Positions 56,173 through 64,000 of a stretch of DNA of 64,000 nucleotides are shown piece by piece. Location of the stretch: NCBI RefSeq assembly GCF_000826685.1, contig NZ_JROO01000007.1, positions 16,931-80,930 of the forward strand, given 5' to 3'. The notes beneath the pieces are model-generated. The model was not told where the DNA came from. It saw only the letters and a list, made by a program, of their open reading frames with translations, and ran no database searches. Each line of letters opens with the position of its first letter. Within the stretch, counting starts at the first letter, position 1. This DNA comes from Streptomonospora alba. GTDB lineage: Bacteria > Actinomycetota > Actinomycetes > Streptosporangiales > Streptosporangiaceae. A program made the translations under genes and the position numbers.

Positions 56173-56778
56173 ATGACAACCGTGGAGGACGCGCTCAGTG
56201 GGCCGGATCCGGCAGCGGGTCGGCGCGCGAACCGCGTGGCGGTACGCACCTTCCGGCCGCGGCGCTCGTGGCCCGCGCTGATCGTCGGCGCGCTCGTGCT
56301 GGGCGTCGCCGCGCTGGCCGCCGCCGAGGTCGCTTCCACTCTGGCGGGCGCGCCGCTGCGTACCGCCGTCACCTCCGCCGCCGGGGAGTACGCCGCCGGC
56401 GCGCGCTGGAGCGACCCCCTCGTGCGGATCGCCTCGGCCGTCGCCGCCGTCATCGGCCTGGTGCTCATCGCGGTGGCGCTGGTGCCCGGCCGCGGCCGAT
56501 TCACCGCCCTGCGCACCGGTGATCCCGAGCTGGTCGTGGGCCTGTCGCGGTGGGGGCTCAAGCGCACGCTGGCTTCCGCCGCGCACGACGTCGGCGGGGT
56601 GCGCGGCGCCCACGTATCCGTAGGCCGACGCCGGGTGAAGGTGCGAGTGCGCACCGACCTGCGCGAGGCGAACGGGCTTCGCGGCGAGGTCGCGGCGGCG
56701 GTGCGCGGGCGGCTGGCCGAGTTGGAGCCCGTCGGCGAGTTCAAGGTGACCACCCGCGTGCGGCGTGTGAAGGCGTGA
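56173..56778 (+). CDS. DUF6286-type membrane protein of the Asp23 cluster
   Basis: The 201-residue product has two membrane helices (about residues 35-55 and 85-110), then a soluble Asp23-like C-terminal domain. The latter includes LKRTLASAAHDVGGVRGAHV and RRRVKVRVRTDLREANGLRGEV. The helix-plus-domain plan fits DUF6286, a family seen in actinobacterial Asp23 clusters; this is a recalled assignment. The ATG at 56173 is preceded by GGGAGGGGAAATC, better than the ATG at 56152. It may act as an additional anchor protein facing the cytoplasm. It ends where the next gene begins (the alternative GTG overlaps the stop). Confidence 0.75.
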   Translation: MTTVEDALSGPDPAAGRRANRVAVRTFRPRRSWPALIVGALVLGVAALAAAEVASTLAGAPLRTAVTSAAGEYAAGARWSDPLVRIASAVAAVIGLVLIAVALVPGRGRFTALRTGDPELVVGLSRWGLKRTLASAAHDVGGVRGAHVSVGRRRVKVRVRTDLREANGLRGEVAAAVRGRLAELEPVGEFKVTTRVRRVKA

Positions 56779-56786
56779 AGGGACGC

Positions 56787-57383
56787 ATGACTCCCGATTC
56801 GACGGCGCGCAGGACAGCGCGCGGCAACAGGTGGGGACTCGCCCTGGTCGGGGCGGTGCTGGTCGCGGCGGGCGCGCTCGCGCTTGCGGCCGGGAGCGGC
56901 CTGCCCGGGCGGTGGATCGCGATCGCGGAGCCGGCTTCCTGGGTCGAGGGCGCGGGCGGCTCCGGCACGCTGCTGTCCGTCGGCGTCGTGGTCGCGGCGG
57001 TGCTGATCGGTCTGCTCGCGCTGCGGTGGATGCTCGCGCAGGGCCGTGGCGACACCGTGCGCCGACTGGCAGTCGAGCCCGAGTCCGCCGGCGGAACCAC
57101 CGAGATCTCCGCCGCAGCGGCGCAGGACGTCTTCGAGGACGAGGTGGGCGCCTACGCGGGGGTGCGCCGGGCACGGGCCCGGATGACCGACTCGGTGCGC
57201 GCGCCGCGGCTCCGGCTCGACCTCACCGTCGACGACGACGCCGACGTCGCCGCGCTGTGGCGGCGGGTGCGGTCGGAGGCGCTGGAGGACCTGCGTTCGG
57301 CGCTGGACCTGGAGCGGCTGCCGGCGGTCCTGCGGCTGGCGACGGCCGCGCCGCCGAAGAACCCGCGGCGCCATCCGGAGTGA
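56787..57383 (+). CDS. AmaP-like membrane anchor protein
   Basis: The 198-residue product has two N-terminal membrane helices: LALVGAVLVAAGALALAAGS and LLSVGVVVAAVLIGLLALRW. A cytoplasmic C-terminal domain follows, with FEDEVGAYAGVRRARARMTD and RLDLTVDDDADVAALWRRVR. This is the architecture of AmaP (alkaline shock response membrane anchor), which fixes Asp23 at the membrane in Staphylococcus. ATG 56787 is preceded by GAAGGGACG; GTG 56775, overlapping the previous stop, is an alternative. It is the last gene of the cluster and ends at a terminator with a TTTT tract. Confidence 0.8.
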   Translation: MTPDSTARRTARGNRWGLALVGAVLVAAGALALAAGSGLPGRWIAIAEPASWVEGAGGSGTLLSVGVVVAAVLIGLLALRWMLAQGRGDTVRRLAVEPESAGGTTEISAAAAQDVFEDEVGAYAGVRRARARMTDSVRAPRLRLDLTVDDDADVAALWRRVRSEALEDLRSALDLERLPAVLRLATAAPPKNPRRHPE

Positions 57384-57407
57384 GCGGATCGAAGACCATC
57401 CCGGGAT

Positions 57408-57449
57408 GAGCGGCGCTGAAGGCTTTGGGGGGAGCCTTCGGCGCCGCTC
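57408..57449. terminator. 17-bp hairpin with T-tract after the Asp23 cluster
   Basis: GAGCGGCGCTGAAGGCT and AGCCTTCGGCGCCGCTC pair with one mismatch over an eight-base loop. CTTTTC follows on the plus strand. It is the most canonical intrinsic terminator in the window and lies between convergent genes. Confidence 0.85.
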
Positions 57450-57498
57450 CTTTTCGTGCGCGCTGCCGCCGAGTGATCGCGCGGCGGGCCCCGGGTGG

Positions 57499-58197
57499 TC
57501 AGGAGAGCAGTTCCGCCAGCACGGCGTCGACGTCGGAGAGGTCCTCGAGCACGGTCTCCGCGCCCGCCGCGCGCAGCTCGTCCGGAGAGGCGGGCCCGGT
57601 GGCAACGCCGAGGATGCGCGCGCCGCCGCGCAGGGCGGCCAGCACGTCGTTGGGGGTGTCGCCGACCAGCACCGTGGTGTCAGGGGTGAAAGCGGTGCCG
57701 GTGGCCTGCTGGACACGCTCACGTGCGATGCGTACGAGCTCGGGGCGCTCCCGATGGTCGTCGCCGTAGCCGCCGAGTGCCGTGTCGACGAAGCCGTCCA
57801 AGCCGAATGCGGCGAGTTTGCATTCGGCGTTGCGCCGCGTGTTGCCGGTCAGCAGCGACGAGACGACGCCGGGATGCTCCGCGCATCGCCGCAGGATCTC
57901 CGGTACGCCGGGCAGCGCGCGGCCGAGCTGCGGGAGCTCGGGGACGCGCTCGGCGAAGAGGCTCTCCTGGGCGGAGGTGAAGCTGCGGAAGCTCTCCTCT
58001 GTGGGATCGAGGCCGTTGGCCAGGCGGGTGTCGTGGAAGGCCTGCCAATCGGTGCGCCCGGGGCCGCGGGTGGGTGTGTGCTCGTCCTCGTCCAACCCGC
58101 TGCAGCGGGCGAAGGCCGCGGCGAAGATCTCCGCCCCGAGCCTGCCGAAGTCCACCAGGGTCTGATCGACGTCCCACAGCACCAGCCGTTCGCCCAC
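57499..58197 (-). CDS. HAD-superfamily hydrolase
   Basis: The 232-residue protein is a HAD phosphatase. Motif I is LVLWDVDQTLVDFG with the nucleophile Asp and general-acid Asp. Motif II is SLLTGNTRRNAECKLAAFG, and a motif III/IV pair is HRERPELV and VLVGDTPNDVLAALRGGA. A cap domain (about residues 25-90) suggests a small-molecule phosphatase such as a phosphoglycolate phosphatase, but the substrate is open. GTG 58195-58197 is preceded by GAGGAGG. It converges on the Asp23 cluster and diverges from the FhuF-like gene. Confidence 0.9.
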   Translation of the reverse strand: MGERLVLWDVDQTLVDFGRLGAEIFAAAFARCSGLDEDEHTPTRGPGRTDWQAFHDTRLANGLDPTEESFRSFTSAQESLFAERVPELPQLGRALPGVPEILRRCAEHPGVVSSLLTGNTRRNAECKLAAFGLDGFVDTALGGYGDDHRERPELVRIARERVQQATGTAFTPDTTVLVGDTPNDVLAALRGGARILGVATGPASPDELRAAGAETVLEDLSDVDAVLAELLS

Positions 58198-58356
58198 GCG
58201 GTTCCTCCTCGTCCGGCCTGCCGGCCCTTCGGCGCCTCGCGGGGTGCGTCTTCCGGTCCTCGGCGCCCTGCTGATCCACCGCCACGGTAGTCGACGGCCG
58301 TCCGGGGCCCGGGCGCCCGCTCGCTCCCCGGCCCCTCTGGACACGCCCACGTCGCA

Positions 58357-58375
58357 TGAGGATAGGCTTACCTAT
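58357..58375. promoter_or_regulatory. Iron box (IdeR/DmdR type) before the FhuF-like gene
   Basis: TGAGGATAGGCTTACCTAT matches the iron-box consensus TTAGGTTAGGCTAACCTAA at 15 of 19 positions. It also contains a TAGGCT -10-like hexamer at 58363-58368. A bound iron-loaded repressor would cover the promoter, so the gene is expected to be induced by iron limitation. Confidence 0.72.
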
Positions 58376-58436
58376 CGGGTGGCGCCGGTCCGGTGTCGCC
58401 CGCCGAGGATCGACGCGTCGCCGCGAAGGGGGACCG

Positions 58437-59303
58437 ATGCCGGGCAGCCACCCGCTCGCCGGGGTCGTCGACTGGGTCAACGAGCGCGACCTGTACTTCA
58501 AGACCGACCTGCTCGGCGCGCGTGATCCCGAGCCCGCAGGGGCGGAGTGGCTGCGGCTGGACCGGGTGCCCCAGCACGTCCCCCAGTTGCTGGACCGGAT
58601 GTCGGAGAACGCCTGCCAGGGCCACCGCATCGCCGCGTCGGCGTTCCTCGCCGCCGACCTGGGGCGGCACGTGCTCACCCTGGCGGCGATGTCGGCCTAC
58701 CTGACCGGGCGGGCACCGCGCCTGGACGCCCATCTGCTGTGGGTCCGGTATACCGAGTCGGGGCGGCTCGACCGGCTGGCCCTGCGCCAGTCCGACACCG
58801 CGGTGCTGGCGGGCGACCCCGCTGCCGAACGCCCGGACGCGGTGCCGGTGGAGTCCGAGCACGGACTGGACCGGTGGTTCGTCGGCGCGGCGGCGAAGGC
58901 GCTGGATCCGGCCGTCCACGCGGTGCGCGCCACCACCCGGTTCGGGCTGCGCCCGCAGTGGAGCATGGTCGCCGACGCCTTGCACGGTGCGCTGCTGATG
59001 GCCTCGCACGAGGTCGGCGCCGACCAGGCGGCCGCCTGGGAGCGGGCGCGCCGGATGGTCGAGTGCCTCAACCTGGACCGCTCGCGCGTCGCGCCGCGCC
59101 AGCGCCCGTTTCCCCTGACCTTGGCCGGGCGGCCGGCGCACCGGCCCGAGCGGATGTTCATGGTCGCCGGCGGCTGTTGCTTCTACTACCGCTTCTCCGG
59201 CCAGAAGTGCGTCACGTGTCCGCTGTCCCGCGACGATGACCGCGAGCGCCTGCTGCGCGGCCATTTCGAGGCGAATCTCCAGCCCGACGCCGCCGACGCC
59301 TGA
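58437..59303 (+). CDS. FhuF-like (2Fe-2S) ferric-siderophore reductase-type protein
   Basis: The 288-residue product has a C-terminal cluster motif, GGCCFYYRFSGQKCVTCPLS, with Cys-Cys, ten bases of spacing and Cys-x2-Cys, the signature of the FhuF family. FhuF proteins reduce ferric siderophores in the cytoplasm to release iron. The N-terminal 200 residues are helical with no recognised motif. The ATG at 58437 follows GAAGGGGGACC. A well-matched iron box sits 62-80 bases upstream, and together they argue for iron-starvation expression. No siderophore synthesis or uptake gene is adjacent. Confidence 0.87.
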   Translation: MPGSHPLAGVVDWVNERDLYFKTDLLGARDPEPAGAEWLRLDRVPQHVPQLLDRMSENACQGHRIAASAFLAADLGRHVLTLAAMSAYLTGRAPRLDAHLLWVRYTESGRLDRLALRQSDTAVLAGDPAAERPDAVPVESEHGLDRWFVGAAAKALDPAVHAVRATTRFGLRPQWSMVADALHGALLMASHEVGADQAAAWERARRMVECLNLDRSRVAPRQRPFPLTLAGRPAHRPERMFMVAGGCCFYYRFSGQKCVTCPLSRDDDRERLLRGHFEANLQPDAADA

Positions 59304-59361
59304 CCGGGCCCCGGGCACGCGGTCTCGGCGCGAGGTGGGCGGGCGGCCCTGCGGCGTGCGA

Positions 59362-59400
59362 GGGCCCCGCCGGATGCGCGGGGCGCGTCCGGCGGGGCCC
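59362..59400. terminator. 17-bp hairpin between the FhuF-like and AA10 genes
   Basis: GGGCCCCGCCGGATGCG pairs with CGCGTCCGGCGGGGCCC with one mismatch over five bases. It lies between convergent genes. Confidence 0.8.
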
Positions 59401-59432
59401 GATGGCGACGCTGTACGGCGGGTGCCGTCGGC

Positions 59433-60098
59433 TCAGCTGAAGTTCACGTCGCTGCAGAAGTAGTAGTTCTGGTCCATGTGGGAGGCCTTCCAGATCGTGA
59501 AGACCACGTGGCGGCCGGAGTACCCGGAGGTGTTGACCGGGATGTCGATGTTCTCGGTCGGCGCGTAGCTACCGGTCTCCTTGACCAGGTCGAGGTGCTC
59601 CCAGCCCAGCCGCTGGCTGGTGGGGTCGTAGCTGTCCTTGCTGACGTAGATCCGGAAGTAGTCGGCGCCGTGCGAAGCCTGGTCGTAGAACTGGAGGGTG
59701 AAGTTGTTGCTGATGTTGGTCGTCTTCCACTCGCCCGGTGTGTCCATCGAGGAGTAGCGGCCGTTCTCAGCGTTGCCGCCGCTGCACAGGGTGCCGCTGG
59801 GGACGGCGGCCTGGTGGTTGCCGTTGACGTTGTTCTGGTAGAGGCCGTTCCAGTTCCACATGGCGTTGGGGTTGTCCTGCCATGCTTGCCAGCACATCGG
59901 GTCTTCCTGCGCCATGGCCTCGTTCAGGTGGTCGTCGCCCCAGCGTTCGTAGCAGCCGTAGTTGCGGGTGGCCGGGTCCACGATCGAGCCGTGTGCGAGG
60001 GCGCCGTTGGCCAGCGGCAGCATGCACGCCAGTGCGCCTGCCAGGGCGGCGAGGACGGTGAGGACACGCCGAGGGGAGGCGTGAGCAGATGCTTGCAT
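59433..60098 (-). CDS. Secreted AA10 lytic polysaccharide monooxygenase
   Basis: AA10 enzymes are copper monooxygenases that oxidatively break cellulose or chitin. The 221-residue precursor has a signal peptide (basic MQASAHASPRR, then a hydrophobic core) ending ...NGALA before His36, which becomes the N-terminal copper-binding His. The second His is in FYDQASHGADYFRIYV. YFCSDVNF and VVFTIWKASHMDQ complete the active surface. Single domain, with no carbohydrate-binding module. The sequence closely recalls Thermobifida fusca E7, a cellulose/chitin-active enzyme, from memory. ATG 60096-60098 follows GGAGAACG. A CebR/CelR-type operator lies 42-55 bases upstream. Confidence 0.93.
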   Translation of the reverse strand: MQASAHASPRRVLTVLAALAGALACMLPLANGALAHGSIVDPATRNYGCYERWGDDHLNEAMAQEDPMCWQAWQDNPNAMWNWNGLYQNNVNGNHQAAVPSGTLCSGGNAENGRYSSMDTPGEWKTTNISNNFTLQFYDQASHGADYFRIYVSKDSYDPTSQRLGWEHLDLVKETGSYAPTENIDIPVNTSGYSGRHVVFTIWKASHMDQNYYFCSDVNFS

Positions 60099-60139
60099 TG
60101 CGCGTTCTCCGTAGTTCCGGTGGGGGACGTCCGGGTATT

Positions 60140-60153
60140 CGGGAGCGCTCCCA
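60140..60153. promoter_or_regulatory. CebR/CelR-type operator upstream of the AA10 gene
   Basis: On the minus strand it reads TGGGAGCGCTCCCG, one base short of the consensus TGGGAGCGCTCCCA used by the LacI-family cellobiose repressors of actinobacteria. It sits directly in the AA10 promoter region. Induction by cellobiose is expected. Confidence 0.8.
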
Positions 60154-60291
60154 TGTGACTACCAAGCTACCCGGTGGAACCAGAGTGAAACACAGCGTTT
60201 CCGAATTTGTCGAGAGTCCGACCGAAAGAGTCGGGTGCGCTCCGATCGCCGCGCACCCGGCTCGTCTCGGCCCTTTCCGGGGGCACCGCGC

Positions 60292-61587
60292 TCAGCGCAC
60301 CTCGATGAAGGCGTCGGGATCACGCGGCGGCCGGTCCTTGGGGCGCTCCGCCGCGTGGCCCACCGCCACGGCGCCCATCGGCTGCCAGTCAGGCGCCAAC
60401 TCCAGCACCGAGCGCACCACGTCGGGGCAGAACATCGTCGAGGAGACCCACGCCGAGCCCAATCCCTCCATGGCCAGGCCCACCAGCAGGTTCTGCACGC
60501 CGGCGCCCATGGCCACCAGGAACATCGACCGCTCGGCCGCGGCCCGGCGCTCGTCGGGGTAGGGGTGGGCGCCGTCGGCGACCAGGCAGGGTACGACCAG
60601 GTAGGGCGCGCGGCGCAGCACGTCTCCCCGGCGGGTGCGGCGCACGATCTGCTCCTCGCTGAAGCCGTCGCGCACCAGGTCGGCCACCCAGGCAGAGAGC
60701 ATGTCGTCCAACAGCCGGGTGCGGACCTCCGCCGACTCCACCAGTACGAACCGCCACGGGGTGGTGTGGTGCGGCGCCGGGGCCGTGACCGCGGCGGCCA
60801 CCGCCCGGCGCACCGCCGCCGGATCCACCGGAGTGTCGGCGAAGTCGCGGATCGTGCGGCGGGCGGGCACCACGTCGCGCGAACCGTAGCGGAACATGTC
60901 CTCGTCCGCCGGGCGCACCAGCTCGGCCGCGCCCGGGCCGTCCTCCTCGGTGACCAGGTGCCCGAGCCCGCGCACGATCGCCACAGGGATCCCCGCGGCC
61001 TTGCCCTTGACCAGCTCGCCTGCGCCGGCGACCTCGTCGGCGACGGCCGGCAGCGTCGACTCCAGCACGTTGCCGTAGGGGTCGGCGCTTCCGCGCAGAT
61101 CCTGTATCGGGCGCACACCCGCGGCGCCGATGGCCACGTCGGTCTGGCCGACCCGCCAGGGGCGCCCGAAGGTGTCGCTGAGCAGCACACCGGTGCGGAC
61201 GCCCAGGCGCTCGCGCAGTCCCGCGCGCAGCGCCCGCGCCGAAGCGTCGGGGTCCTCGGGCAGCAGCAGCACGCGCCCCGGCTCGACGTTGGACGCGTCC
61301 ACCCCGGCGGCGGCCATGACCAGGCCGGTGCGCGTCTGCACGATCCGGGTCGCGCCCCGCCGCGCCACCACGCGCTCGGTCTCGGCGTCGATAGCGGACT
61401 CGCGGTCCGTCTCGGCGATGCGCCCCTCGGCCTTGCTGACGATCTTGGACGTGACGACGAGGACGTCGCCGTCGCGCAGGTCGGGCGCGGCCTGGGCGAT
61501 CAGGGCGGCGAGGTCGTCACCCGGGCCCACCTGCGGCAGATTCTGCACGCCCAGGACCCGCAGCTCCTCCACCGGGGTCTCGTTCAT
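60292..61587 (-). CDS. fbiB: FbiB: F420 gamma-glutamyl ligase fused to a nitroreductase-like domain
   Basis: FbiB adds the glutamate tail to F420-0 and reduces dehydro-F420. Residues about 1-245 form the CofE-type ligase, with [34 protein letters not shown] and [17 protein letters not shown] carrying substrate loops. Residues about 250-431 form an FMN-binding nitroreductase-type domain ([12 protein letters not shown] and [16 protein letters not shown]), the actinobacterial fusion. The ATG overlaps the fbiA stop by ATGA, so fbiA-fbiB is an operon. It lies downstream of fbiA and upstream (convergent in position) of the AA10 gene region. Length is normal. Confidence 0.95.
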   Translation of the reverse strand: MNETPVEELRVLGVQNLPQVGPGDDLAALIAQAAPDLRDGDVLVVTSKIVSKAEGRIAETDRESAIDAETERVVARRGATRIVQTRTGLVMAAAGVDASNVEPGRVLLLPEDPDASARALRAGLRERLGVRTGVLLSDTFGRPWRVGQTDVAIGAAGVRPIQDLRGSADPYGNVLESTLPAVADEVAGAGELVKGKAAGIPVAIVRGLGHLVTEEDGPGAAELVRPADEDMFRYGSRDVVPARRTIRDFADTPVDPAAVRRAVAAAVTAPAPHHTTPWRFVLVESAEVRTRLLDDMLSAWVADLVRDGFSEEQIVRRTRRGDVLRRAPYLVVPCLVADGAHPYPDERRAAAERSMFLVAMGAGVQNLLVGLAMEGLGSAWVSSTMFCPDVVRSVLELAPDWQPMGAVAVGHAAERPKDRPPRDPDAFIEVR

Positions 61588-62558
61588 CCGCGCCGCTCCT
61601 TCAGCTCGTCCACGAGGTCCAAGGCCGCCCGGGCGATCGCGGCGGTCGCCTCGGCGTCGCTCATGTACAGCGGCAGCGAGCGCACGGCGACGCCTTCCAC
61701 GGCGGTGCCCTCGTCGGCCCGGTCGACCAGCCAGCCGTCCAGCAGTCCGGAGCCGTAGTGTTCGGCCACGGCCTGGGCGGTGGTCTCCACGCCGATCGCC
61801 TTCAGGCAGGCGTCGGCCATTCCGCGCACGGCCGAGCCGCCGATGATCGGCGACACCCCGACCACGGTGGCCCGTTCCAGTGCCTCGCGCACGCCGGGCA
61901 CGCTCAGCACCGAGCCGATGCTGACCACGGGGTTGGAGGGCGGCAGCAGCACCGCGTCGGCCTGCTCGACGGCCTCCAGTACACCGGGCGCCGGAGCGGC
62001 GTCCTCGGCTCCCACGCCGAGGATCCGGTGCGCGGGCAGCGCGGCGCGGTGCCGGATCCACCACTCCTGGAAGTGGATGGCGCGCTGCCCCCCGGACTCG
62101 TCGTCGACGATCACGTGGGTCTCGACCCGGTCGTCGGTCATGGGCAGCAGGCGCACGCCCGGACGCCAGCGGTCGCAGAGGGCCTCGGTGACCGCGGAGA
62201 GGGGGTAGCCCGCGGCCATCATCTGAGACCGGACGATGTGGGTGGCAGTGTCGCGGTCGCCGAGGCCGAACCACGTCGGCTGCATGCCGTAGGCCGCGAG
62301 CTCCTCCTTGACGGTGAACGACTCGTCGGCGCGCCCCCAGCCCTGCTCCTCGTTGATTCCGCCGCCGAGGGTGTACATCACAGTGTCCAGATCCGGACAA
62401 ATCCGCAATCCGAAGAGCGTGATGTCATCACCCGTGTTTCCGATGACCGTGATGGACGGTTCTTCGCCGGTGGAATCGGGGCCGACTCCCAGTTCCTTCT
62501 GCAATCCGCGCAGGAACCGCGCGCCCCCGATACCGCCGGCCGGTACGACTATCCGCAT
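61584..62558 (-). CDS. fbiA: FbiA/CofD: 2-phospho-L-lactate (phosphoenolpyruvyl) transferase
   Basis: FbiA joins the FO riboflavin-like core to the lactyl/enolpyruvyl phosphate, forming (dehydro-)F420-0. The 324-residue product begins [20 protein letters not shown], then has [20 protein letters not shown] with the metal-binding Asp pair, [20 protein letters not shown] and [20 protein letters not shown], the standard CofD motifs. The ATG at 62556-62558 lies seven bases after CAGACT on the minus strand with no Shine-Dalgarno, another likely leaderless start. It overlaps fbiB by four bases. Upstream FO synthase genes are not in the window. Confidence 0.95.
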   Translation of the reverse strand: MRIVVPAGGIGGARFLRGLQKELGVGPDSTGEEPSITVIGNTGDDITLFGLRICPDLDTVMYTLGGGINEEQGWGRADESFTVKEELAAYGMQPTWFGLGDRDTATHIVRSQMMAAGYPLSAVTEALCDRWRPGVRLLPMTDDRVETHVIVDDESGGQRAIHFQEWWIRHRAALPAHRILGVGAEDAAPAPGVLEAVEQADAVLLPPSNPVVSIGSVLSVPGVREALERATVVGVSPIIGGSAVRGMADACLKAIGVETTAQAVAEHYGSGLLDGWLVDRADEGTAVEGVAVRSLPLYMSDAEATAAIARAALDLVDELKERRG

Positions 62559-62987
62559 GGGCTCAAGTCTGGCAGGCTGTGCTGGTGTATGTGCCATGCT
62601 CTCCGCCCGCCCGCGGGGGGCGGGGCCGGCGCGGTGCGGAACGGCACATTCAGCGCCACCCCCACTGCTCGTCCCGACGCCGGCACAGGCCGATCGCGGC
62701 GGCGGATCCGGTCCGGCGCGGTGGCACCGTAGGCTGCGATCCGGCCCGCTCCTAGCGCGACCGCGTGCGTGGCGGCGCCCCTTATCAGCCCGTGCTCTCG
62801 TCCGGGCACCCTCTGACAGCAGCCGGGCGACCGTGCGAAGGCGGCGGGTGACGATAAGCAGGCTCGTGACGCGCGGCGTCTCCACTCGGGGCGGTGGCGG
62901 GTGACGGGCGGGACAGAAATCCGTTGATATGCAAAGCTTTCACCGGCGCGAGGTACGCGACGGCGTAGCACCGGAGGGGAACCTCTC
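62559..62987. other. 429-bp divergent region between fbiA and the Gln/Tyr-rich membrane protein
   Basis: CAGACT (62566-62571, minus strand) is the -10 candidate of fbiA. On the plus strand an A/T-richer stretch near 62905-62945, including TTGATATGCAAAG, may hold the promoter of the next gene, and GGAGGGG lies seven bases before its TTG. No gene is supported between. Confidence 0.55.
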
Positions 62988-64000
62988 TTGAACAACGAAG
63001 CACTCAACCGCCTGCGGGTGCCCGCTGCCTGGGCGCTGCTCGGTGCCGTGGTCGCACACATGCTCGGCGGTCTGATCTACATCTTCGGCCACGGAAGCGC
63101 CTACGACGCCACGGTCTCGGCGAACTTCACCGCCGTGGGATCCGAGCTGTTCCACGGGCCGGTGCTGGTCGGAATGCTGGTCGCCGCGGTCGTGTTGGTC
63201 GCCACAGCGCCGACCAAGACGTCGGTGAACTTCCCCGTCGCGCTGGTGGCGCTCATCCTGCTCGGACTCGCCGCCCTGATGGGCGTGGTCGGCGTGATCA
63301 TGGGGTTCGTCAACGCCGGCGAGACCGACGCCCTGGCCGACGGGTTCTCCTCCTTCCTGGCGATCGGCGGCCAGTTGGCCGTCATCGCCATCGCCGGGCT
63401 GTTCGTGTTGCGGGTGTTCGGCGACCACGAGCTCGTGCCGCGCTCGGTTCCCCAGCAGGGCATGCCGATGGGCCAGCCCGGGTTCCCCCCTCCGCAGACG
63501 GGCGCCCAGCAGTCCTTCGCCCAGCAGGGCTATGCCACGGGCGGGCAGCAGCCGTACGCCCAGCAGGGTTACCCCACGGGCGGCCAGTCCGCCTACCAGC
63601 AGCCCCAGCAGCAGGACTGGGCCGCGCAGCAGCCCTACGGCGGGGCGCAGCCGGGCGTCTACGATCCCAATCAGCAGTACCAGCAGCAGCCCTACGGCAC
63701 GGACCCCGCGGTCGGCCAGCCGTATGGGGGCCAGGATCCGATGGCCCAGCCCGTCTACGCCGCCGACCCCGCTCAGCAGCAGTACTACGGCACTGACGTG
63801 TCCGGAGGCCAGGCCTACACGCCCCAGGATCCGGCGGCCCAGTCCCCCTACGCCGCCGGCAGCGGCGGACAGCAGCCCTACACCCAGGCCTGGGGGCAGC
63901 CGGCCGAGGCCTACCCGCAGGCCGGATCCGGCCAGGAGGTTTACCAGCCCGGCTACGGCGCGAGCGGCGGGCAGCCCGCCTACGACCCGTACGGCCAGCA
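62988..64000 (+). CDS. Four-helix membrane protein with a Gln/Tyr/Pro-rich tail (3' truncated)
   Basis: The frame begins at TTG 62988, with GGAGGGG seven bases upstream, and runs open past the window end. Four hydrophobic helices occupy about residues 10-30, 45-65, 75-100 and 115-140 (LLGAVVAHMLGGLIYIFG, LVGMLVAAVVLVATAP, VALVALILLGLAALMGVV, LAVIAIAGLFVLRVFG). A long low-complexity tail of QQPYG, QQGY and GGQ repeats follows from about residue 150. Such tails occur in actinobacterial cell-envelope or division proteins and may mediate self-association. No enzymatic motif was found. The function is unknown; the last part lies outside the window. Confidence 0.82.
   Translation, partial: MNNEALNRLRVPAAWALLGAVVAHMLGGLIYIFGHGSAYDATVSANFTAVGSELFHGPVLVGMLVAAVVLVATAPTKTSVNFPVALVALILLGLAALMGVVGVIMGFVNAGETDALADGFSSFLAIGGQLAVIAIAGLFVLRVFGDHELVPRSVPQQGMPMGQPGFPPPQTGAQQSFAQQGYATGGQQPYAQQGYPTGGQSAYQQPQQQDWAAQQPYGGAQPGVYDPNQQYQQQPYGTDPAVGQPYGGQDPMAQPVYAADPAQQQYYGTDVSGGQAYTPQDPAAQSPYAAGSGGQQPYTQAWGQPAEAYPQAGSGQEVYQPGYGASGGQPAYDPYGQ

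Overview
The window is a high-GC chromosome segment from an actinomycete. The evidence is a WhiB-family gene, a SigR-RsrA pair, DasR, the fused 2-oxoglutarate enzyme Kgd, the F420 genes fbiA/fbiB, XRE-DUF397 pairs and many GTG/TTG starts. The AA10 polysaccharide monooxygenase, with a CebR/CelR-type operator, resembles the secreted Thermobifida enzyme E7. Nocardiopsidaceae is therefore a reasonable guess, but that is inference. The sequence looks like ordinary core chromosome: no CRISPR array, prophage or intact insertion sequence was seen, and only one transposase remnant is present.

Layout. 1-8.5 kb: a TetR tail, aroA-rsgA, an OsmC peroxidase, an SRAP-family AP-site protein, a TPP riboswitch with thiC, a methyltransferase, and sigR-rsrA. 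The sigR promoter matches the SigR consensus exactly, and sigR has two possible starts. 9-17.7 kb: a 32-codon microprotein gene coupled to two membrane HD-domain proteins, a stand-alone biotinyl domain, an FlK-like thioesterase, an IlvG-like TPP enzyme, DasR with a dre-like site, the PdtaS-type kinase and a WhiB1/WblE-type regulator. 18-23.4 kb: a lipid kinase and a small membrane protein diverging around a 20-bp inverted repeat, a SigB/F-type sigma factor with an RsbW-like protein, and a small accessory patch (reductase, IS5 remnant, mini-GntR with two tiny coupled genes).

23.4-33.8 kb: YqeY, a GNAT enzyme, a polar amino-acid ABC transporter, malic enzyme, an XRE-DUF397 pair, a quinone oxidoreductase, and a PadR-DUF4097 operon with a duplicated operator. 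33.6-46.5 kb: kgd with DUF6104, an SDR lacking the usual catalytic Tyr, BlaI, a DapC-like aminotransferase, a methyltransferase, paired M16 peptidases and a tail-anchored Ser/Thr kinase behind a nine-codon upstream frame. 46.9-54 kb: an SGNH hydrolase, an unusual short-variable-arm tRNA with a UAG anticodon, Bcp, a CDP-alcohol phosphatidyltransferase, DUF3618, a PLP racemase-like enzyme and PurU. 54-57.4 kb: a six-gene Asp23/AmaP envelope cluster. 57.5-64 kb: a HAD phosphatase, an iron-box FhuF-like protein, the AA10 enzyme, fbiA-fbiB and the start of a Gln/Tyr/Pro-rich membrane protein.

Themes. Thiol/oxidative defence (OsmC, SigR-RsrA, Bcp), sugar-polymer sensing (DasR, CebR-type box, AA10) and envelope stress (SigB/F, PdtaS, Asp23, PadR-DUF4097) are scattered rather than gathered in one island. 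Several genes appear to be leaderless, with a TANNNT -10 motif 6-8 nt before the start codon. The best candidates for something undescribed are the microprotein-HD pair, the short UAG tRNA, the Asp23 cluster split by a 17-bp hairpin, and the mini-GntR locus.
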